Positions 25,226 to 38,800 of a stretch of 64,000 bases of DNA are shown here, in pieces; position 1 is the stretch's first letter, and every line of letters begins with the position of its first letter. The stretch is from assembly GCA_026874595.1 (NCBI GenBank), contig CM049306.1, positions 78,274,142 through 78,338,141 of the forward strand, written 5' to 3'. The position numbers and the translations under genes were made by a program. The notes beneath the pieces were generated by a model. The model had not been told where the DNA came from, searched no databases, and saw only the letters and a program-made list of their open reading frames with translations. Source of the DNA: Sipunculus nudus. Lineage: Eukaryota > Annelida > Sipuncula > Golfingiida > Sipunculidae.

Positions 25226-26736
25226 CAGGGGTAGATCCAGGATTTAGGAAAAGGATCGGCCTAAATCAGGAGGACTAATAACAAAACATATATAAAAACG
25301 CCCCCAGGGTTAGTTCTTTTCATAGCCGGGAGATTTCGCATCCGTCATAAATCACGCTAAAACGATCAAGCTGTCGATTTTATTTTATGAAAAGTGAACC
25401 TGTAACACCAGATTGCTTGCAAGTTGTTTTGATGTATATATAGAGAAGTCTGTGTTAATATTAATTAGGAGGGAGCTGTTTTAACAGAAAGTTTGATATT
25501 TTTATTTGGCGAAAAAAAAAAATGGGCTTGTGGAGTAACAAATATTTACCAGTTCATTGATGGCAAAACAACTACGATGCGCATGCGCACTGGGTCATAT
25601 TTGCTACAACCAATATGTAGAAATTCCAGAGTATTCTAAAAATAATTAAGCTAAAGATACCTTGCTTAGCTACATATTCGCGGGTTACAATTTCGCGATT
25701 TTCACGTTTTTAGTGTTTAGCGAGGTTTCATTTTCGCGATCTGACAACAAGCCTACACAGAGTATAACCATTATCATGTGAATTAATTGCATCAAATATT
25801 ATGTGCAAACAAATTCCATTAACAAAGATAGTATATATTAATGTTGGACAATTGTAAAAATCAGATATCATTTTAAATTTTGATCTGAACTTAATTTTTA
25901 CGTATAAGACCTATTTTCGTTTATAATGTTAACCTTTCTACGTTTCAACTTTGCCTTGATGAAACCTGCAATTCATTAAGGTTTTAATTATCCTGTTGTG
26001 AATATCGCGAATTTGAAAAGGCACCCACATTAAATATATATTCGGCCCTGCTTTTCATTATTAAGCTAATATTATTCTATTTCCTTTTCGTCGCCCTCAA
26101 GGTCCCATTTAAACCCGCCCCTGCATGTGGATTGATGTCAAATCAGGCTTATCGTTGGAATTCCGTCCCCTACTTTCCCTTCAATTTATTGGTGTCGTGC
26201 TTACAACTATATCCTCCTGATGTTCTACTGTTTTTTTTTTTCTTTTTTCAAATAGATAAATGATGATTTATGTTGGTTATATGCAAGGAGTTCCTTAACT
26301 TTTGGTCCGAACATCAGATTCAGGAAGTTATCACTTGAGTTGCCATTATATCTTGACATTAACTGATCCTGTGTGTTGACATTTCCTTCACAAACATTCG
26401 GCCAAAAAAAAACACGTCTGCACTGATATATGTAACCTAAATGCTTCGTGCGTACAACTCATTGGACGCTATATATGGTTGTGCTATTATTTAGGTCCGT
26501 CGCTGAGAGTCATGTCAAGGTTGCGGGTATCTGGGGTGTGTCTCAGATGCGGAACCAGGTTTTTTTTGTTGGGGGGGGGGGGGGGTCTTTTTAAGCTGCC
26601 GTGAACTTTGTAAGCAACTCTCTAGCCGAATTTGCTGCCTACACCTCTTTTCTGCTGTGGACCTCAGGACCTTATTTTAGGTTTCGTCAATGGTTAGGCC
26701 CCTTAATTTCTTTCCCTTTTCCGGGATCCGCCCCTG
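25226..26736. mobile_element. Candidate hAT-type non-autonomous element
   Basis: The left end is CAGGGGTAGATCCAGGA. The right end read inverted is CAGGGGCGGATCCCGGA. The pairing is good, but the flanking 8-mers (ATACTGAT and TGTCTGGC) do not match, so these may be ends of different copies; another CCCGCCCCTG end lies at 26123. Inside are TTTCGCGA-rich stretches (25680-25750, about 26000) related to 43060-43440. Confidence 0.35.
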
Positions 26737-26870
26737 TGTCTGGCGGTATTGCTTGGCGGGGAAAACCCAACATAACCTCAATTAACCTCTAAAACGCTTG
26801 CGCTCCATCCGCTCCGATTGGTCTAATTCGGGTAGTGTGTATTTATATGCAAAAATCTGGGAGACCAGCG

Positions 26871-29800
26871 ATGGACGGAGAGGCATATGCCAAAGGACTC
26901 ACAAATAAATACCGACGCATTCTAAGGCGCAATCGTGTAAAATTAATACAGGAGATTGCAGTTAAAGGCAACCTTCTCATAGATATACTGTATCAAGAGG
27001 AGGTGATCACGCCCGAGCAGAAAAATGCGTTACAAAGATCAAAGGTAAGAGTACATTTGTGTTGTAGACCCTGGCCTGGGCTCACGTGGATTGGGGACAG
27101 TTTAACATGCATATTGTTAAAATAGGAAACACCTGAGCAAAGTGAGGGATGATATTTTCTCATGTACAGGTTCGAGCGGGAAAGTCCATAGGGGTAGGGG
27201 CTGCAGTGTTACCATATGGCATGGTGTGTACGCCCGGGCAGGATGCAAACAATGCCACTCACTATATACAGGGTCTTAATTGAGACAAGTTCACGTTTGA
27301 ATGGTTATATACTGATCCGTGGCAGGCCATCAAAGTGCTGCAGTTAGGTTGAGGCAGGTTTGAGGTAGCTTGCTACATGTGTGCCAGCCATAATCATATA
27401 AGATACTGCAGTATTAAATAATGTTGATCAGGTTCTGTCCCAAGCCATTTATTAATGATAATACATTTACATTCTGTAATTACCTAACATCTATACGATG
27501 CTTATATTACAGGAAGACAGCGATGAGGAAACCGTGAGACGGATATTAGACATCCTGGAAAAGAAGCCTGTCAAGGCTCTTAAGAAATTTGAGAACGCTC
27601 TCAGGCAAACAAATCAGGGCCATGTGGTGGATAATTACTTCACATCTGATGGTATTTCTTTTATAATATTATTTTCCTAAAAAATTGACCTGGAGATTAA
27701 TGTTTCCTTTGAACTGAACAGACTAAGCTACAAATGATTTTTCTATTTTAATAGTAAATGATGTACTAAAATGAACATCCCAAGCATCTAATTTGAAAAA
27801 AATGTCAAAATATATACATGTATTAATTATATCCAAATTTTATCAAATTAAATTAAATGGAATTATGTTAAAATAGACTTTATTAAACCTTTGAAGTAAA
27901 CATTTTTTCGTATTTAACACAAACATATACCTACATAACATATGTTCTCAAAGCCGGTAGGATATAAATATGCAACTGTTTTGTATTGGCATGCAGAAAA
28001 CACACCCCCAAGCCGCAAGAAAGGCAAGTTTGCAATGCAAAGTGTACCGAGAACACGAGCACAGCTGGATGATGAACATGCAAATGACGACCGGCTCCAT
28101 GACAAACAACAGTTTAAAACGACAAATCAGGTATCTTTATAAATAATACATTATAACAATATATTATATTTTACACAGTTCTGAGCCATACATCATAATT
28201 TAATCATTTAATCGCATTTCTTAAGAAAATCAGTTCTTAAACTCAGAACTTATTCATGTACATATGTGTGCAACATGATCTGAAATTAACCTGTTTAAAC
28301 AATGCAATTTCAATTATTAATTCTTAAATTGTCAAAAGAATGCTGACATTGCTAAATACACAAACTTTGGCAAGTAAATAATGGACAAATATTTCGATAC
28401 TTCACTAACATATATATTTCTGTGTAGAAAAAAAAGAACACAAAGTTTGTTTAGGATTCGGGTGGAGGTGTACATGTAGGCTCAGACCATTTTACTAATT
28501 TAGCGTAGGCTATATTTGCTTTGTGAGGAAGGCAATCCGACGGGAGTACCGACAGAACCCTCCCCCCTTCCAGAAACAAGGACACCCTCCCGAGATCGGT
28601 AACAAACGGTAAAATGTCCCACCGCGCATTAAAAATTATGTACAAAAGCTGCTTTGTCCTCTTATCTACATAAAAGAGTGAGGGGGCATGACCAACCCTG
28701 AACCAAGACCATACTTGCGACTGTCAGCATTAACTAACAATGTATGAAAGCACAGGCGCTTCAATCCCTATTTATAATAAAGTCTTCATAACTTCAATGG
28801 TCTTAGAAATACTTCGACGGAATCAGGTTAAACGACCCAATAATAAAAGGGTCATACCATGCTATCCACTTGTATAATGACACAAGGTAGGCAACTCGGC
28901 AAAAACCTTTCGAGGGCGGCCATTCCAAATGGGTCATCACTTGCCTGTCAACGAAGGCCGCTTCCGCCGGGTCTGTTTAAAACACGGAGGGATGGAGAAT
29001 TCTCGGAAAATTAGCGGAGAAGTGGAGAATTGCGGAGAGTTTTTGTATGCAATGATACTTTTAAATATACATTAAAATCACTTAAAATGCCCAAATTTAT
29101 TACTCTTAACATATTGGTTCACTGTTAAATGGCCGAAATAATTAAAAATCTGCATATTCACGTAAAATTCAGCTCTCTCAGTTGTTTGGGCAAGTAGGTT
29201 CTTAAGATTTTATTTGTGCCATGCCAGAGACCACGAATACCATCAGTAGATGGTGGGCCATTTGCGATTGAAAATGCAGTTGATTTTTGTTTCAATCCAG
29301 AAATTATACGAATTGAACATTTTAACCAGGGATTAATGCAAAAACACTTAGTTTATTGTTTTAGTTTAGGCATTTCCTAGAATACCAAAGCCTTATTATA
29401 ATGCAACCATAACCATTGGGATCGAATGTGAATATGGGTTAGGAGATGTGATTGGGTGTGATAAAAAAATTTGATAAGTGGTTTAATTAAAATGTGCATT
29501 TGTCTTTAAAATAATTAAAACAATTAATTAAATGGTTTTATGAAGACTGTACAAATAAGTTCTTGTACTATTGCTTTGTTTAAGTCTACGTTGTGCTATT
29601 TTTTTCATTTTATTTTTATTATTATTATACTCTGTATTGTAATTGTCAGAAAGAAGTGTGGTGTATTTTGTACAGAATAAGAAAAATATAATTCTTTAAC
29701 TGTGATCACGGTATATATTTACTATTGTTTCTTTTATTTTATTATATCCTATTGCCAATTTGATTCATTAGCTACATTTGATTAAATTCTGTGCATGTAA

Positions 29801-32800
29801 ATTGGTCCAGATACACTAATAAAGGTGATAGTGTTTTTATTGATCAATAAACGCGGGTAAAAGCATGATTTTTTATTATTTTATATATTTCGTTCACCAC
29901 CTGTAAATTAGATACACCTGCATGGTTGTGTTATAGTTTGCACAATAAACTTGTGAAACATTAAGTGTTTAATAAACTGTTAAAACATGAAGTGTTTTGC
30001 TGTTTCGTCTTAGGATCTGTCAGGGTCAGCTTGTGACTCAGACGGGTTTTAAATTTTGCGTAACGCATTCACTCGGCACTGATTCTACATTGTTGACCAT
30101 TAAATGAAGAATTATGTAGTTTTTTTTAAAATAATTTCGGTCATTTAACTGTGCCAATTATGATAAGGGTAATATAGTTGGAGATTTTAATGTGAATTTA
30201 AAAGTATCATTGCATATGAACACTCTCCGCCAATTCTCCACGAATTCTCCGTCTCTCCACGGATTCTCCGCGTTTTAGACGGACCCGCTTCCGCCACCGT
30301 TTGGAATGGACGACGTCGAAATTAAGACAACCCTGCAAAAGGTTATCCAGGCAGCTTGTATTGTTGTTGAAAACAATGGAAGTTGGATGGATTTGATTCT
30401 ATAATTCCCGTTGTGTTGGAGAATCATATGGATTACGCATAAAAGGAAGAAAAAGCAAGTATAAGCGGCTCGAGAACGTAACTTCCCCTATTATCACTCG
30501 AAAGGTTTTTGGCCGAGTAGTCTACATTGTGGTAGCATGGTATGACCGTTTTATTATTGGGTCGTTTGACCAGATTCCGTCCTAGTATTTCTAAGAACTT
30601 TGGAGATATGAAGACTTTATTATAAATAGGGATTCAAGCGCCTGTAATGAAAGTTAGAACAAACGAATTTATTTAGTAATATCTACCGAGTAGAATCAAA
30701 GGATTCTAAGCAAAACGCATTCTATGAATGAAAACCCTAAACCAAAACCATATTTTTAGCTCAGCTGACTCTAAATCATCTGAGCTATAGTGATCACCCT
30801 TTGTCCGTCGTCGGTTCGGCTGTCTGGCAATCCGGCCGTCTGTCCGTTAACAGAGCACAAATCGTATCCGCTAGACCTGGAAACTCCTCACTTGACAACC
30901 TTGAAGATCGATGAAAAATCTCCTAGTAAACCTAAATCAGGTCTCTGTTACCCATATCCTCCGAGCTATGGTGCAAAGAAATAACCGCCCCCCCCCCCCC
31001 CCACCCTGGATTATTAAGGATGCAGTCGTCCGTTAACAGGGCACAAATGGTAACCATCGGTCCCAGAATCTTCTGACTTCACATCCAGGGAGGTCTATAA
31101 AATATTTTCTTTGAAACATTAAAGTAGGTTTCTGTTAACAATATTCTCTGAGCCATGCATGGTTTTAACCCACCCCCGACCCGAATAATTGAAAATTTGA
31201 TACCAAAGCGGAAAAAAATAATAACCATTGGACCTCAAATCTCCTTACCTGACATCATGAGAGTTCTTCTCAAAAGCCTGAAATTAGGTGTTACGGAACC
31301 TAATATAAACAGATCACGTATGCGTGATGAACACAAATTTTGTAATGGAGATAAAAAAAATCAGATTCTGTAACACTATAAGTAGCGTGAAATGTCTAAG
31401 GGAATGAATAAAGAAGTCAGTGTTTTTTTTTGTAAACAAATGACTATAATTTATTCTTAAAACATCCCTAACAAATACAGTACACTAAATCAATACAATT
31501 ACAAAAACAGTATAACATCAAATCAATATAATCACACAGCCTAATAAACAAAGTGCACAGTACTTGGATACCATCACCGCCACAGCGACAAGTTCTTTAA
31601 ACGTATACTCTCGGAGAATAACAGTCCAATGTAAAGCTCTTGTAACAATCCAGAAAGTAAAAAATGAGACAGGCAGCATTAAATTGTATAGAGTTAGTAA
31701 TAGTAGAATCCCTGAAATTACAGGATAATCGGACAGGTCCCATAAACTGACATAAACACGTCTGTGTCCGCTGGAATATTATCTCCTCTCTCTTGGTTTA
31801 AAACACAGCCCCCTATTTATAACTTCTTGCCCCAGGCCGAGAATTTTCCGCTTCTCGAACAGTCTAAAGGATCTAACATAATACTCAGTAAACACGCGTT
31901 ACAGGAATCATCTAGAAAAACATCGCTGTGTCTCTACATATTAGGGTTCACACGTGAGCTCGGCCAGGCGAGAAAGCCCCAAGCTAGCATGAAAATGAGA
32001 GTTCAACCAGTACGGATTAAACTGAGAATGCAATTCGCGGCCAGACACGGGCACTACAACACGAGTTACGCCCCTGTCACACAATTAAAAGGACACCTGT
32101 GACATAGGTCACCGTAACCTATAGTCTGCGAGTTACTCGGCATGTTTAATACCCCCGTCACACGAGAAGGCGATCTCGCTGCGATCACCGAATTGGGGCA
32201 GATCGCCGTTGAGCGCAGCCAGAGTGGCTTTAAGTTTTCATGAGCTTCGTAGGAGCGAGATAGTGTTGCCTTGGGTCGTCATATGGGCACCATGAACGCC
32301 ATGAGTGGCGAGCAGTTTTGAACATGGACACAATTTCCGCTGCGGGGTCGCCGTGGATTAAAAGCGCAGTCAGATCGGAATTCGATCGCCATCAGTGTCC
32401 CAGCAGCGCAGTACCAGCTTCCTGACAGCGCAGGTCGATCGCCAGTAAACATGGTAGCATGGGTCTCTCCTTTTTCGCTAATGCTACCTCCTTTTGGCTA
32501 CTGCAAGCTGTTCGTAGAGCAGCATGATCTGTTGGCCTTACAGACAGGCCAGTTGTAGCATGTAATTTCTGTCCATGCTGACATGTGTGGCTTCACTATA
32601 CTTTCTTACACCGGTCATGTTATGTGTACTAGTAAACAATGGGGACCATGGCAACCACCGACTGCAAGTCTGAAGCTGCGCAGTAGCATCTACCAACGCG
32701 CGCAGTTCCGTCGTCTTGATCGCAGACGGATCGGGGTCCAGTTGCTGCGGGATCATCATGATCTCAGCCCTGTTGTGGACTGAGCTCTTCAGTGGGTAGT

Positions 32801-35800
32801 AGGGACCTCATGCTGACGTAAGGGGAACGCAGTTTGATCATAAACGACGGTGTAGCAGCGCCATACAACGTGGTAGAAACGGCATAAAACGGCCAAAAAC
32901 TGCAATTGTACACGTCGTGCAAGCCTATTGACAGCGGCATAGCCGTCACACATGGACGGTTTTTCCCCTGTCATGGCGATCAACGCCGATCTGCTAGGTC
33001 GGCATGGTCGCCGTTAGGTCTCATCATGTGATGGGGGGTTAAGCACCCCAGAAACAATGCAAACACACAACGCTGTCTGGAAGATAAAATTCTTAAAAAG
33101 ATTGAGATATGATATATTTTAACAGTTATAGTTTGTAAAGTATCTTCCCTTCGGCTCCGTTGGCGTTGTCATTGTTACATGTAAATGTTAGATATACAAT
33201 ATTATATCAGTTATAGATCTTAATTGATTCTTTTTATCATCTTCTTTTGCCAGGTTATTCCTCCCCTGAAGCACCTTGGAAGTCCAAAGTTGGATTATAA
33301 TAAAAAGGGTCCAGAAAAAAGGAAAAGGAGGACAAGCGGGAGGGCCTTTCAGATAACCAGTGTGAAGTATGCCGGGATTTACAAATGTTGCAGCAGCCCC
33401 AGTTAGTAATTTGTTTTCATTTACCACAATTATTTTCAGTTCCCAATATAGATAAAAGTTAAGGTACATACTTTGAACTAACAAGTCAAAATAAATTCCA
33501 GTCTTTATTAAATAGCTATTTTTACTAAAGTGCGTGTTAATGAAATGTGATTATGGTTGATCAGGTATGAATGCTCATTGGTCAGAGTATCTGACAGGTA
33601 ATCCTTGGTCAAGGGTGCAGTTTCTGTCAGAGCAGGCTTTTTCCCTGTGTCCTCTTTTGGACGCTCAGCTCTCTCCTCTGGCATCACGGGTTCGACCCCG
33701 ACGTGTCTATGAGAGGGTTTTAGGGGCCAGTCCAAGGTCGATGGTTTTCTCCATGTGTCGATCTTTAATGAGAGCGATTCCTGGGACACCCTGCATGGTG
33801 AAATGAAGCCGTGAACAAAAATGCACAAATTATAAACGCAGGTGCGTGACCGCGGCATTCGGTTAATTCTCTTGTGAGCGAGCTCCATTGAACGATGTAT
33901 AAAGCGATTAACTGACACGCGCTAGCTGCTTAAGATTCCCGGAAAGCTAACCCTGTTGACACAGCAGTGACACCTGGCCCACACACCCATTGGATGACAT
34001 TAGATCGACGTCATTTGACGCATGCGTCCATTGGTTGACCTCGATTTTATTTGCATAGACGTCATCTGACCCCCTTGTGACTGTCTGACACTTCCCGCTT
34101 CGGTGGGCAGGACGTGATACCTATCATCAAAGTGAATCAAAGAGCAAAATATTTATATTTAATAAACCAAACACATTATCTGCATTCATTAAACGGGCCA
34201 TATACACTTTAAGTGTGTCAGTTTTATACCATTTGATCTAAATCAATAGATATAACCAGGTCTAATAGAGTGCCGGCGATGTCAATATTTTACATTATCA
34301 GAAATAATAAAGTCTGTCAAATTGCCGGTTACGGGTTTCGTCTGAAAATGCGGTGAAAATAAAATTAAATAATTTGTTCTTTTACCCTCTATCCTGAAAT
34401 TTGGTCCATTTTTGTCGTCCATTTCGTCGTGAAACGCAGGCGCGCCCGCTCGTGGATATAGTACCCAGATCTACGTACGTGACATGGAGATCCCGGGCGC
34501 TTGTCAGCAAATAAAAACGTGTTTTGAATTGTAGTTTTGAAGGTTGTCCATTTTATTATACAAATAAAAAAAAACATGGGCCATATTAATAGGCCTGTCG
34601 GGAGAATTTATCATGTTTTAATAAAGTGGTGACGCAATGAAATAGGGTTTTGCATCGATGTCAACCGCACACCGTGTTGTAAAGATCTTCATAAATGCCG
34701 TTGACAGCACATTCCTTTTTTTTTCGGAGGAAAATGCAAACTTTTTCAAAGAAATATGATAATAATGTGATATTCAGTGAATTTCATGCAAACTAAACAC
34801 ATGCGTCTTAAGTTATCAGAGGTAACCCATGTGTTAATTACTGCAGCTGTATATGTATAATAATATTTATAATAACTGTACTGGAGGTGTATTGTATTAC
34901 CAACTGAGGCCTACGACAAGGTTGAAAGGAATTGACTTGCAATTTTATTGTATTTATTTCGTTACGTCTTATTTATTTAATTACGTCTTTATTGTATTCA
35001 TTTTGAAATTGATTAGCACATCCTGCTTACCAATTTCAAAAAATAATTTGAGCCTTGTAATGCGATCAAATTTTGTTTTAAAAAATACCAAAAATAAAAA
35101 AGAAACAGCTAATTGGGGCCATGCAAAAACCGAGAAATGCAGGGGCTTCAGGGGCTATTCAAGGAGTATTATTGTAGGTCCGCACTTGGATATAGTTTTT
35201 AGTTCAGTTGATTGGTAGTCAACTGAGGTATAGGTATGAAGCTTTGTCTGTCGTCCGTCTGGCCGTCCGTTAGCAGGGCGCAAATCCTAACCGCTGATCC
35301 TTGAAGCATGTAAGTCAAAATCTAGGGAGGTCCATAAAAAATCTCCGTGGAAACCTGAAATTAGGTCACTGTGACTTATATCGTCAGAGCTATGGGGCTT
35401 GAAAGTAGCCCCCCCCCCCCTCCCGAGAATAATCAAAAATTTGATACAAAACCTCCAATATCTTGATAATTAATGCATGGATTGCCATGAATCTTGCCTT
35501 GAATATTGACCATGACTAGTTTTGTCAGTTCCCGAAAAGTTTCAGTCATGCTGGGCTATATCCGTCGTCCTTCCGTCTGTACGTCCGGCCCGCTGTCCGT
35601 CCGTTAGCAGGGCACAAATCGTAACCGTAGGGGCTAGGGCCATGAACCCTATGCAGTCTTAGAGGTTCTAAAAAAGATCTCCTTGCAAACCTGAAATTAG
35701 GTCACTGTGACCTATATTCTCGAAGTTATGGGGTGTGTTTGCACCCCCAGAAATAATTCTTTTAGCTAAAAATTATCCCAAACCTTACATCTTTCACATG

Positions 35801-38800
35801 CAGCTCACCTGCCAACAGGGGAAGAACCATAATTATTTTGAGGTCACAAGGTCAAAGGTCAAGGTCACAGAACCAACTTCTTTGAAAAGCCTGTGGATGC
35901 ATTTTAAGCCAAACCTTTCATCCCAATTCTTTGATCTTTCACATATAGCTCACCTACTAAGTGGGAGAAGAATCCTATAGATGTTGAGGTCACAAGGTCA
36001 AAGGTCAGGTTCACAGGATCCACTTCTTTGAAAAGGTTGTGGGCACATTTCAAGCTAGACCTTTCATTCCAAACCTTTCAGCACTGATATCGCTTCTCTG
36101 CCAACAAGGGAAGAGACCTGTTGATTTTGAGGTCAAAGGTCAAGTTCACAGCACCCTCTTCTTGCGTGGAGTCATTTTCAGGCAAACTTTTCAATCTATA
36201 CTTTCCATCTGTCATATATGGCTTACCTACCAATAGGGGAAGAAGCCTATTGATGTTGAGTTCAAAAGATCAAAGGTCAAGGTCACAATATTGTTCTAAA
36301 TGCTTGTGAACATATTTCAAGTGAAACTGTTCAACTCGATCAAACCTTCAGTCTTTCACATATGCCACATTTATGCATCACTCAATGTGATTCAAACTTC
36401 ATATTTACGGGTCTTTTTGCATGAAGAAATAACTAATTGATTTTGAGGTCAGCTGGTCAGGAGGTTAAAGGATGCAGGCCTAAGTTATTCACTCATTGGT
36501 TGCCAAGTAATTACACCCGGCCAGATGTAATTGGTTAGTAGTTATACCCATCATTTAGAAAGAATCCAATTGATATGTGGGCAAAAGGCCAAGGTCATAG
36601 GTCAGGTCAACTTATTTTGTAGACCATTTCTATTTTTCTTGTTTATATAAGCTTGCACTCCAGCTGGTACATCTCACCGTGTGGCTGTAATTGTGAGTGA
36701 CACTGGTGACATATGACTCCCTTTTGTATCAGGCTATTAAGTGATAAGGCTGAGTGATAAGTACCTCGTTACTGCATAAAAAACACTGTTGTTGGAATAC
36801 TTCAGCCAGGAATTAACACTATGAGAGTATAGTATTAAGGTTTATCTACTGAGTTATAAGATGATGGGAACATTTTGCAGTTTATTTTATGGAATCATAG
36901 CAATAAACTTAGTTTCCTAGATATCTGAATATTTTTATATAAATCACCACATATAAAAGCAAGTGTTTGTTCTCATAATATGTGGATGTGTACTTGATTT
37001 AGGGTGGCTTTATTTTATTACAAGACTCTTAGTCAAGCTTTCTGCATTTCTTTTCTTTCAGGTTTTGCAGTTTACCAACCCTGCTGACCCCATTGAAAAG
37101 TAAAGTGATAATAAAAAATATTGGACCTACACTTTTACATTTGCATATCTATAAATCTGATATGAGCGCCTGAACATGCCTTTTGAATTGTTTTGGACAT
37201 TCATTACTGTAACATCATTTGGAGAATTTGCCCCAAGTTTGGTCTCTTATTGGACGATATGTGATATTAAATGTCAGACTTGTCAGAAATCCATTATGTC
37301 TGCCAGTTAGCCACCTTAGAAATCCTTTTTTTCAGTGCAGTTTCAGTAATTTTCCTTCAATTTTTGGTCCGATTTAGAGAATGGTTGTTGTCTGATTTCA
37401 GACCTGTCCAAAATGGCCACCATGCAACCATCTTTAAATTCCTTTTGATCATATTATCTCAAGAACTGTTAAAGTGAAGGCAGTCGGAGGTATATTAATG
37501 TAATCTTGCAAAGGATTGGGTCAAATATTTCTTAATTAATATTATCATCATATATGAAAGTGCAGTACAGTTGGCTTGTATTGAATAAAAATTCATACAG
37601 AAGCACCTGTTTCTCCATAATTCTTGCATGGATTTCCTTGATTTTTGCTATATATTTTCATCTTATATTTGCCCTTTGTGGTGTTCCTTTTGAGACTGAC
37701 AGGTATCAAGTAAGGTATGGGAATAGTTCTGGATACCTTAACAATCATACATTTTCCTCAGACCATCAATTCACTGTGTTTTAACCAGACATAGGTGATA
37801 TATATTTCTGTTGTCGTAGAAAATTTCAACAAATTGGCAAATTGGTTCTTCAAGATTTGACTGGAAGTTGTGAATCTCAGCCCATGATGTCGCAGGTCAT
37901 GCTTGGCAGCTGAGCGTCATGACCCATGGGTCACTTGTTTCTTCTTATTTTTTCGAATATTTATCCTTTTTTTTTAACTATAAAATGACAACAATCATGT
38001 CAGTTTCTCAGCTGTGATTCCATCTAGTGTCCTAAAACCCTTTTGTGTTCATTGATCAAAAGTAGATGCCCTATATTAATCACCCTGTCTGTCTGTCTTT
38101 TCGTCTGTCTATCTGTCCATCTGTCCATCCAAAAAAAAAATGTTTCCTGTATAACTCCAGGTTAGATTGACATATGGATTTCAAACAGGACTTACACATG
38201 GCCTACTACTAAAGGAAGAACTTGTATAATTTTTGGGTCATGGGGTCAAAGGTCAAGGTCACTTATTTAAAAAGATTATGGCTGCATTTTAAGCCAAGCT
38301 TTTCATCCCAAACTTTCCGTCTTGCACATTTGGCTGACTTGCCAGTATATGAAGAGCATAAATGAATTTGGGGTCACATAGTCAAAGGTCAAGGTCACAG
38401 GGGACATTTCTTTAAAAGGAATGTGTAAGCATTTCAAGCCAAACTTTTCATCACAACCCTTCCATCTTCAAGATATTACTCACCTGCTAAAAGGGGAAGA
38501 TTCTTTTTGATTTGGGTCATAGGGTCAAAGGTAAAGGTCACAGGGCCCATCCATTCACAAATTTGTTAATGGTTGATAATTCTGCTTTGGCTAGAAAGAC
38601 TTTCAAACTTGATTTATTAATGACCCATCACTTTTCAGGGTCCAGAGTTCAAAGATGAAGGTCACAAGAGCCACATCTTTAAAATGATTGTGGATCACTG
38701 TAAATCAAACTTTTCATCCCAAACTTTCCATCTTTCAAAAATGGCTTACTTGCCCAAAGTGAGGAAATCTGTAGATTTTGAGGTTACCTGGTCAGAGTTC

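Larger units (their letters stand above)
30750..33060 (+). repeat. Long interspersed repeat copy R1, interrupted by an LTR and a MITE
   Basis: Blocks CCGTTAACAGAGCACAAATC (30845), CCGTTAACAGGGCACAAATG (31032) and 'cctgaaattaggt' match R2 at 35270 and 35605. The repeat is broken by a solo LTR at 31289 and by a TTAA-flanked MITE at 32150. It resumes after 33042 with 'gcaccccagaaac', which matches 'gcacccccagaaa' at 35742 in R2. Confidence 0.6.

Noticed and set aside
31764-32102. 112-codon + strand frame
   Set aside because: It lies wholly inside the reverse-oriented solo LTR and shows no OB-fold motif.
33560-33815. Possible tRNA gene from the GGGTTCGACCCCG box
   Set aside because: No cloverleaf can be closed around it; a SINE head fits better.
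35841-38800. Direct repeats that could be taken for a CRISPR array
   Set aside because: Repeat units are degenerate, spacers are themselves related to each other, and the genome is eukaryotic.
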